Of a stretch of 5,713 bases of DNA, positions 1 through 5,007 are shown one piece after another. Source of the DNA: Thermoflexus sp. (GTDB lineage: Bacteria; Chloroflexota; Anaerolineae; Thermoflexales; Thermoflexaceae); assembly GCF_034432235.1 (NCBI RefSeq), contig NZ_DAOUCJ010000002.1, positions 1 through 5,713 of the forward strand. The letters are read 5' to 3'. The position numbers and the translations under genes are program-made. Within the stretch, counting starts at the first letter, position 1; every line of letters starts with the position of its first letter. The notes under the pieces are model-generated. The model worked only from the letters and a program-made list of their open reading frames with translations, ran no database searches and was not told the DNA's origin.

Positions 1-121
1 CGGAGAAATTGCGCAGCCTTGGACATGGGCGGAACCACCCGTTCATCGTAATGCTGGGCGGCTCCAAAGACCAGCCGGACCTCCGGGTGATGCCGTAGAA
101 CTCGCTCCATGGCTTCGCCCA
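1..121. repeat. Left copy of a 121-bp terminal direct repeat
   Basis: Bases 1-121 are identical, base for base, to 5593-5713 in the same orientation. The copies sit exactly at the two ends of the window, which is what a de Bruijn assembler writes when a contig closes on itself with an overlap equal to its k-mer length (121 is an odd, plausible k). The repeat lies inside glycosyltransferase coding sequence on the minus strand, not in a recognisable attachment site. Joining the copies gives a 5,592-bp circle. The sequence alone cannot separate a real circle, a tandem array and an assembly loop. Confidence 0.97.
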
Positions 122-122
122 T
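1..122 (-). CDS. 5' fragment of truncated GT-B glycosyltransferase (continues at 5592 if the ends are joined)
   Basis: Reading minus from the ATG at 122-120 gives a protein beginning MGEAMERVLRHHPEVRL, which runs off the left edge. It is the same coding sequence as the right-end gene, because 1-121 duplicates 5593-5713. If the ends are joined, the open frame continues without interruption to the stop at 5006-5004, giving 236 residues. The frame upstream of ATG 122 stays open back to a TGA at 191-189, but that stretch contains a promoter and does not look like protein. No good Shine-Dalgarno sequence precedes 122 (only GGGG directly abutting it), and an alternative ATG lies at 110-108. In this family the N-terminal acceptor domain and the first strand of the nucleotide-sugar domain should come before this point and are absent here. 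This could therefore be a broken gene, a rearrangement junction, or an assembly join. Confidence 0.5.
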   Translation of the reverse strand, partial: MGEAMERVLRHHPEVRLVFGAAQHYDERVVPPMSKAAQFL

Positions 123-158
123 CCCCAGGTGTGAGACTGCGGTTTTGAGCGTTAAAAA

Positions 159-187
159 ATTATACGGGGAGGGGGGAAGGATGTCAA
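159..187 (-). promoter_or_regulatory. Perfect consensus sigma70/sigmaA promoter
   Basis: On the minus strand the -35 box TTGACA occupies 187-182, the spacer is exactly 17 bp (181-165), and the -10 box TATAAT occupies 164-159. All 12 consensus bases match, at the optimal spacing, in DNA of about 60% GC, so chance is unlikely. The start of transcription would fall near 152, about 30 nt before the ATG at 122. It starts only 11 bp beyond the stop of the upstream glycosyltransferase gene and points toward the left edge of the window. The spacer is almost all C and T, with a run of six C's. No operator palindrome was seen. The family of sigma factor is inferred from the consensus. Confidence 0.85.
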
Positions 188-197
188 ATCACCCAGT

Positions 198-1142
198 TCA
201 GGCCGGGAACGGGGACCATCGCCGTGGGACTTCCCATGGGGGCACCAGCGGGGAGAGCACCCGAGGGGATCCGGGGCGTCGCTCCGCGAGGAAGGGACGG
301 ATCCCCCGGAGGCCCGCCCGTCGTCCCTCCAGAGCCCAGCGATCCCTATGGCGCAGCAGGGCATATCCGAGTGCCAGGAGATCATATAGAAAGATGAGCG
401 GCAGATCCTCTGCGGGAGCGTTCTTGACCGCCAGCCACACCTTATTGCGCCCCAGCAGGAAACGGTGCAAGGGAGCGCCCTCCCCCAGGCTGGCGCTGGT
501 GAGATGGTGGACCCGTGCTCGGGGAACGTATATGCACCGCCAGCCGGCGATCTGCGCTCGCCAGGCCAAATCCACATCCTCCAGGTAGGCGAAGAAGCGC
601 CCATCAAATCCTTTCAGCGCCTCCAGCATAGCGCGCCGGTAAAGGGCCGCCCCCGCGGAGGCCCCGAAGACCTCCGCCGGGGCCTGTGCTTGCGCCACCG
701 GATGCCCGCGCAGGCGATCCCAGGCGATGGCCGCCCGGTCGATGGCGATCCCCGCGCTCTGAACGATATCTGGCCGGTGGGCGAACACCATGAGACTGGC
801 ACAGGATCCGATCTCAGGACCCGCTTCCATGGCCTCCAGAAGGGATTCCAGCCACTCCGGCTCCGGGAAGGCGTCGTCATTCAGCACGGCCACATAGGGA
901 GCCCGAGTCATCCAGATCCCCTGGTTCACCGCTGCCGCAAAGCCCAGGTTGATCGGGTTCCGATGGAAGCGCAATGGAAGCTCCGGCGGGGAAGAGAGCT
1001 CCAGAGACGGGCCGCCGTTTTGAATGAGCACGACCTCCAACGGACGACAGGTCTGGCGGGAGAGCGCCTCTAAACAGCGCGGAAGCCACGCTGCCCCCCG
1101 CCATGTGGGGATCACCACGCTGACCGGAGCGAACGCCCGCAT
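198..1142 (-). CDS. Family 2 glycosyltransferase, WbbL/rhamnosyltransferase-like
   Basis: This 314-residue protein is a normal-length, single-domain GT-A enzyme that would transfer a nucleotide-activated sugar onto a growing glycan at the cytoplasmic face of the membrane. The N-terminus VSVVIPTWRGAAWLPRCLEAL (residues 7-27) is the classic GT2 opening. The metal/nucleotide-binding acidic motif is NDD at 88-90. GASAGAALYRRAMLEALKGF (160-179) and FFAYLEDVDLAWRAQIAGW (183-201), with the ED/DxD-like acids 188-191, are the acceptor-side and catalytic-base motifs typical of the WbbL (COG1216) group. A late RNKVW segment (232-236) also fits. The donor sugar cannot be read from sequence, and rhamnose is only the commonest assignment. 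The ATG at 1142-1140 lies 13 bp after the previous gene's stop, with a weak AGGA at 1157-1154 overlapping that stop. No terminator follows; a promoter begins 11 bp downstream. Confidence 0.93.
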   Translation of the reverse strand: MRAFAPVSVVIPTWRGAAWLPRCLEALSRQTCRPLEVVLIQNGGPSLELSSPPELPLRFHRNPINLGFAAAVNQGIWMTRAPYVAVLNDDAFPEPEWLESLLEAMEAGPEIGSCASLMVFAHRPDIVQSAGIAIDRAAIAWDRLRGHPVAQAQAPAEVFGASAGAALYRRAMLEALKGFDGRFFAYLEDVDLAWRAQIAGWRCIYVPRARVHHLTSASLGEGAPLHRFLLGRNKVWLAVKNAPAEDLPLIFLYDLLALGYALLRHRDRWALEGRRAGLRGIRPFLAERRPGSPRVLSPLVPPWEVPRRWSPFPA

Positions 1143-1155
1143 TCGAGCGGCGATC

Positions 1156-2502
1156 CTAACCTAAGAGAAGTTCCTGATAAATCCGTTCCAGCGCCTGAAC
1201 GTGCGCCTCGACGGAGAGGAGAGACACCGGGCCAGGCAGGTCCAGAGACCGCAGGCGTTCAGGGTTTCGCACCACACGCTCCAGGATCCGCAAGAGGGCT
1301 TCCTCGTCCCCCGGCGGGAATGTATAGCCGTTGACGCCGTCCATCACCACCTCCGCCAGCGCCCCAACCCGGGACGCGACCACCGGGACGCTGTGGGCGA
1401 GAGCTTCCCGGGCGACCCGGGAGAACGTCTCCGGGCTGAGGGAGGGGATCACCAGGAGATCCAGCTGCGCATAAACCCGGGGTCGATCCTCGGGGGGGAA
1501 GGGGCCGTGTATATGCACCCGGGGATCCTGTCGAATCTCCGCCTGGAGGGAGCGCGCGTAAGGATGAGCGGGATCGAAGGGTCCGAAAAGATGCAACGAA
1601 ACATGATCGCCGGGGAGACGGCGAAAGGCCTTCAGGAGCAGGTGGACGCCCTTTTGGGGCTGGAACCATCCGATATATCCGATGCGCAGGCCTATATCCG
1701 CCGGGGGCTTTCGCTCCGCGATGGAATCTCCCTCCGGGAGGGCAATGCCCAGCGGAAGCACCTGAATTTCTGCCTCCCTCCAGCCATTTTGCATGAACGC
1801 CTCACGCACGAAAGCACTCGGGGCCAACAAAAGCCGACACCCATGACAGGCAGCCTGAAACGCGCGGTGGCGCAACTGGAAGCTTTCCTCCCCCTCGGAA
1901 GGCCATGGCAAAAAGGGCGCGCCTCCTCGACGACGCGCCCACCAACGGCGGATCGACGGAGGCACCCATAGGCTTAGGCGACGAAGCCAGGTCAGGAGGC
2001 CGCTCCCCTCTCCGGAACCGAAGACGCAACGCACGCAATCCCCACCCCGGAAAGGTCCTGGGCAGACCCGGCCCCAGCGGTCCATCAAGTGCACCCGATG
2101 GCACAGGGGCCAGAAATCATGCAGGCTCATCAGGGTCGGATAACCCATCCGGCCCGCGATTTCCGGCAGGCGAGCAGATAGCGCGATCAGATGTTGAAAA
2201 TGGACGAGATCCGGGCGGACCTCCAAAAGGATTTCCCGGAACAAAATTTCGATCCGATCATCCTCGTATAAGTGTGAGAAGCGTGTGGCGTTTTTGAAGT
2301 CGTTGACCACTCGGAGAACCGGAATACCATGAACTTCATCCCGGAGGAGCGTATAGTCCGGTCGGCTGAAATCGCTTTCCCGACAGAAGACCCATACGTC
2401 ATGGCCGCGCCGCTGCATTGCCAGCGCCACCTCATACGTGTAAACCTCCACACCTCCCAGGGCGGTGGGCGGGAATCCGTTCGCCACGTAAAGCAGCCGC
2501 AC
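1156..2502 (-). CDS. Family 4 (GT-B fold) glycosyltransferase
   Basis: This 448-residue retaining glycosyltransferase has two Rossmann-like halves. The N-terminal acceptor domain opens with LLYVANGFPP and GGVEVYTYEVALAMQRRGH (residues 16-34, the glycine-rich loop and first helix). The C-terminal donor domain starts near IGYIGWFQPQKGVHLLLKAF (274-293) and carries the EX7E motif of the family, E358 and E366 in SPETFSRVAREAL, followed by PVVASRVGALAEVV. SLHDFWPLC (126-134) and an insert with four cysteines (134, 147, 156, 159) form a pattern seen in some GT4 enzymes. A tryptophan/arginine-rich linker follows (170-200). It probably extends an exopolysaccharide or glycolipid repeat unit, with unknown sugar and acceptor. 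The start is GTG at 2502-2500, chosen because a strong GGAGG lies six bases upstream and the preceding gene ends 3 bp earlier. The fold is secure and the substrate unknown. Confidence 0.94.
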   Translation of the reverse strand: MRLLYVANGFPPTALGGVEVYTYEVALAMQRRGHDVWVFCRESDFSRPDYTLLRDEVHGIPVLRVVNDFKNATRFSHLYEDDRIEILFREILLEVRPDLVHFQHLIALSARLPEIAGRMGYPTLMSLHDFWPLCHRVHLMDRWGRVCPGPFRGGDCVRCVFGSGEGSGLLTWLRRLSLWVPPSIRRWWARRRGGAPFLPWPSEGEESFQLRHRAFQAACHGCRLLLAPSAFVREAFMQNGWREAEIQVLPLGIALPEGDSIAERKPPADIGLRIGYIGWFQPQKGVHLLLKAFRRLPGDHVSLHLFGPFDPAHPYARSLQAEIRQDPRVHIHGPFPPEDRPRVYAQLDLLVIPSLSPETFSRVAREALAHSVPVVASRVGALAEVVMDGVNGYTFPPGDEEALLRILERVVRNPERLRSLDLPGPVSLLSVEAHVQALERIYQELLLG

Positions 2503-2505
2503 GGC

Positions 2506-4005
2506 CTACCTCCGCACCATCGGGATCCAGATCGAATAAACGCGATCCACCACCTCGATGGTGAAGGGGAGCGTTCGTGAGAGCCCGGGCCCCTGGATCC
2601 GCACGCTCCCGGTATAGAGCCCCGAGGGGGTGTTTGCCGTTTGGATGCGCAACGATGAAGCCGCCCATGGTGGGTTCCAGAGCTCCCCCTGCAGGGTCCC
2701 GGAGATCCCAGGAGACAGCATGGGGGTGAGGGTGAGGGGAACGGTGTATCCGATGCCCGTGATCGAGACCACCGCCCTGCCTGTAGGGGGGAGGAGGAGA
2801 AAGTTCGGCGCGAGCGTGAAGGGATCGCCTCCGCAGAACCGGCCGGGGGGCGTGGCAGCGGACAGGGCTGGCAAGGTGGTCGTGTAAACAGGATCCCCTA
2901 TTGCGTCCCGATACGCGGAAGTCCAGGCTCCGCTCGAAGGCGGCAACGGCTGGACCGACCCATCCTGGGCTGTGCTGGTGGTCACCCGGAAATCCGCGCT
3001 GTTCGGATCGGCATAGGCGTAATCGTTGAACCACTGGATGACGCGCAGGAAAGGATAGGAGGGCGCCCGGCTGTAAGCATCCCGGATCCATGCTGCCTTG
3101 GAAAACGTCACGCCATCTCCCTCCACCGAGCCGATCTCGGCGATGATCTGAGGCTTTGGATAGGAGCAGGCCAGATCCTTCAGGACCGCGTCATAGAGCT
3201 CAGGGAACGTGCGCCAGATCCCCGGAGGGCGGGTCGTATACCAGTTGTATCCGCTTAAGCCGATCCAATCCACCACATCATCGCCGGGGTAATAAGCGTG
3301 CAGATCGTTCCATGAATCGGGGGGATTGCTGGCATAATTCGGGCTCCACACCCACTCCACGTTGGAAACCCCCTCTTCCTCGAAGATCCGGTGGACATGT
3401 CGCCAGACGGCCACATAGAGCGAGGGGTCCGCGCCGATATGCCCGACCCACCATGGGGAATCCGAGATGTTCATTTCATGAGCGAAACGGATCAAAAACC
3501 GCTCCGGCCGCGCTTTCAAAGCCTGAGCGAAACCCCGAATGTAGGGATCGCATTTCCCGTTCAAAATATCTGGAAGGGGGATGGCCCCCAAGTAATCCTG
3601 CGCACATCCGGTTGCCTGCCGGCCGTGAAGAGGCTGCCACGTGAGCATCACGGCAGGCCGCGCGGAGACGGGAAGGGTGTTGCTGATCGTGTTCAAGAGA
3701 TAGGGGTCAAAGTAACGCTCTAACCCGGAGGCGTTCGGATTGCCCTGCCAGTCCATGAAATACATCACCACCGCAGGGCGTTTGCCCACCAGGTTGCTGA
3801 AATTCAGGATCTCCTGGCCATAGTTCAGCGTAGGCCGGAGATGGATCGCATGGGCCAGGCCCAGGACCTGGGCCGGGCCGGAAGGAGGGAGAGTGGACCC
3901 GTCGAGGCCGAGTCCTTCCCAAGCCCACCCGGCTCTCCAGGTGTAAATGGAAATCCCCAAGAGCCCCAAAACCCCCATGCGCGGGAGCACCGACCGGATG
4001 CCCAT
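2506..4005 (-). CDS. Exported GH26-like glycoside hydrolase with C-terminal beta-sandwich-like region
   Basis: This 499-residue protein probably hydrolyses a beta-mannan-like or other beta-linked glycan outside the cytoplasm. Residues 1-28 resemble a signal peptide: basic start MGIRSVLPR, hydrophobic GVLGLLGISI, and a possible cut after RAGWA. The catalytic region spans roughly 55-370. RFAHEMN (173-179) holds the likely acid/base E177, and IIAEIGS (287-293) holds the likely nucleophile E290, the layout of clan GH-A family 26. YYPGDDVVDWIGLSGYNWY (238-256) and VIQWFND (322-328) are further family landmarks. The HEMN motif is followed by ISDSPWW rather than the more usual G-x-W-x-PW. About 395-485 looks like an Ig-like or other beta-sandwich module. 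The protein ends VYSIWIPMVRR, like the tails of Chloroflexota extracellular proteins. The ATG at 4005-4003 has AAGGGGG six bases upstream. Placed among glycosyltransferases, it may trim or release the polymer they make. Confidence 0.85.
   Translation of the reverse strand: MGIRSVLPRMGVLGLLGISIYTWRAGWAWEGLGLDGSTLPPSGPAQVLGLAHAIHLRPTLNYGQEILNFSNLVGKRPAVVMYFMDWQGNPNASGLERYFDPYLLNTISNTLPVSARPAVMLTWQPLHGRQATGCAQDYLGAIPLPDILNGKCDPYIRGFAQALKARPERFLIRFAHEMNISDSPWWVGHIGADPSLYVAVWRHVHRIFEEEGVSNVEWVWSPNYASNPPDSWNDLHAYYPGDDVVDWIGLSGYNWYTTRPPGIWRTFPELYDAVLKDLACSYPKPQIIAEIGSVEGDGVTFSKAAWIRDAYSRAPSYPFLRVIQWFNDYAYADPNSADFRVTTSTAQDGSVQPLPPSSGAWTSAYRDAIGDPVYTTTLPALSAATPPGRFCGGDPFTLAPNFLLLPPTGRAVVSITGIGYTVPLTLTPMLSPGISGTLQGELWNPPWAASSLRIQTANTPSGLYTGSVRIQGPGLSRTLPFTIEVVDRVYSIWIPMVRR
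2509..2513 (-). promoter_or_regulatory. Shine-Dalgarno GGAGG for the GTG-start GT4 gene
   Basis: GGAGG on the minus strand is followed by six bases and then GTG at 2502-2500. It is built into the last two arginine codons (CGG AGG) of the upstream hydrolase gene, just before its TAG stop. The arrangement decides the GTG start and suggests the two genes are translated from one message. Confidence 0.8.
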
Positions 4006-4011
4006 GCAGAA

Positions 4012-4018
4012 CCCCCTT
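4012..4018 (-). promoter_or_regulatory. Shine-Dalgarno-like AAGGGGG for the GH26-like gene
   Basis: AAGGGGG on the minus strand sits six bases before the ATG at 4005-4003, inside the 18-bp gap after the upstream glycosyltransferase. It differs from AAGGAGG by one base and supports this start over internal ATGs such as the one coding Met10. Confidence 0.6.
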
Positions 4019-4023
4019 GCGAA

Positions 4024-5007
4024 TCAAATGCGGCGGACACGTTCCTGTCGGGACAGATAACGCCCCCACTTGGGTCGACGGGGAAGCCCACGGATCCCAC
4101 AGTAAGTGCCGAGCCCGACGGCCAGATGCCAAGCGGGGCTGTAAAGCATCCAGAAAAGACGACGCTGAAGGGGTTGCTCGCGGAAGTGCGGATGACGCCA
4201 GATGAACCGCCAATCTTCCCAACTCTCCCGGATCGCCCCTCGCAACACCGCCTGGAGGCCAAAGCCCCGGTATGCGGGCGGGTCGAAACGCTCCCGGAAA
4301 GCCGCCGCATAGTCCGCGTTCTCCCGGAAGAGCTCCAATAACCCATAATCGTGGGAATGAAAAACCCGGGACCGAGGCTCAAACACAAGGGCGTAGCCAG
4401 CGAGGAGGACGCGCTCCGCCCAATCCGCATCCTCCCCAAAGGGGAGAGGGCGGAAGGGGATCTGCGCCCACACCGAGCGCCGGATGGCCGAACTGGTATT
4501 GGAGAAGTAAATATAAAAGAACCGATTGGCCTCGAAATCGGCCCGGGAAGCCGGCATTCGCTTCACCAAGCGTTCCGTCCCTCCCGTCTGCCATCGGGTG
4601 AGCAGCTGGCGCACCAGCGAGGGGCACGCGCTCGGTCGGGGCAGATGGCGGCTGAACACACCCGCCACCTGCTTGTCCTCCTGCATCGGTTGGATCAAGG
4701 CATTCAACCACTCCTCATCGGCCGGGGTTGCATCCTGAGATAGATAAACCAGATAGCACGTATCCGGATGAGCCAGCCGGGCTCCCAGATTACGAGTCTC
4801 CCCGTGATTGAACTCATGGGGGGGGATCTCGACCAAGCGCACCGGGTATCGATTCAGGATCTCCTTGGAACGATCACGGGATCCGGAATCGATTGCCAGC
4901 ACCTCGAAGGGCAACGCCACGCGCTGGGCAAAGATCCCCTCCATGACCTCCTCGAGGTAACGCTCACCGTTCTTGGTCAGCAAAATGATCGTGATTCGCT
5001 CCTTCAT
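4024..5007 (-). CDS. Family 2 glycosyltransferase, rhamnosyltransferase-like
   Basis: This 327-residue GT-A enzyme probably transfers a deoxyhexose or similar sugar to a lipid-linked or surface glycan. Starting at MKERITIILLTKNGERYLEEV, it shows AIDSGSRDRSKEIL (38-51, nucleotide-binding), FNHGETRNLGA (66-76), the acidic QDA motif in YLSQDATPADEEWL (88-101), FSNTSSAIRRSVW (168-180), and FGEDADWAERVLLAGY (190-205) with HSHDY (217-221). The FNHGxTRN, QDAxP and GEDxDW set is characteristic of the rhamnosyltransferase branch of GT2. The C-terminal region (about 280-315) has aromatic and hydrophobic segments that may touch the membrane. The ATG at 5007-5005 overlaps the preceding gene's TGA (ATGA), implying coupled translation. 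The frame is open 46 codons further upstream to 5145, but those codons lie inside the upstream glycosyltransferase and look unlike protein, so the longer start was rejected. The sugar is unknown. Confidence 0.93.
   Translation of the reverse strand: MKERITIILLTKNGERYLEEVMEGIFAQRVALPFEVLAIDSGSRDRSKEILNRYPVRLVEIPPHEFNHGETRNLGARLAHPDTCYLVYLSQDATPADEEWLNALIQPMQEDKQVAGVFSRHLPRPSACPSLVRQLLTRWQTGGTERLVKRMPASRADFEANRFFYIYFSNTSSAIRRSVWAQIPFRPLPFGEDADWAERVLLAGYALVFEPRSRVFHSHDYGLLELFRENADYAAAFRERFDPPAYRGFGLQAVLRGAIRESWEDWRFIWRHPHFREQPLQRRLFWMLYSPAWHLAVGLGTYCGIRGLPRRPKWGRYLSRQERVRRI

Noticed and set aside
1..121. Terminal repeats as phage terminal redundancy or att sites of an integrated element
   Set aside because: There is no phage, integrase or transposase gene, the repeats lie within a coding sequence, and they end exactly at the window limits, which fits an overlap of contig ends better.
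122..197. A small RNA or riboswitch in the 76-bp non-coding gap
   Set aside because: Apart from the promoter boxes I see no stem-loop or conserved motif, and only about 30 nt would be transcribed before the ATG.
181..200. Rho-independent terminator after the last glycosyltransferase
   Set aside because: There is no GC-rich hairpin followed by a T-run; the T-run near 153-159 belongs to the region just downstream of the -10 box and has no stem before it.
109..588. 159-codon plus-strand open frame with many Arg/Ser/Gly
   Set aside because: It lies antisense to the family 2 glycosyltransferase, has low-complexity arginine-rich composition with no family motifs, and is expected from high GC content.
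465..1073. 202-codon plus-strand open frame
   Set aside because: It is fully antisense to the glycosyltransferase at 198-1142, whose NDD and ED motifs are clear; the plus-strand product resembles no protein family.
1201..1971. 256-codon plus-strand open frame
   Set aside because: It is antisense to the well-supported GT4 gene and has shadow-type composition without motifs.
3841..4341. 166-codon plus-strand open frame spanning the gap between the hydrolase and the glycosyltransferase
   Set aside because: It runs antisense across two tightly spaced minus-strand genes, has a proline/glutamate-rich random look, and no ribosome site was seen.
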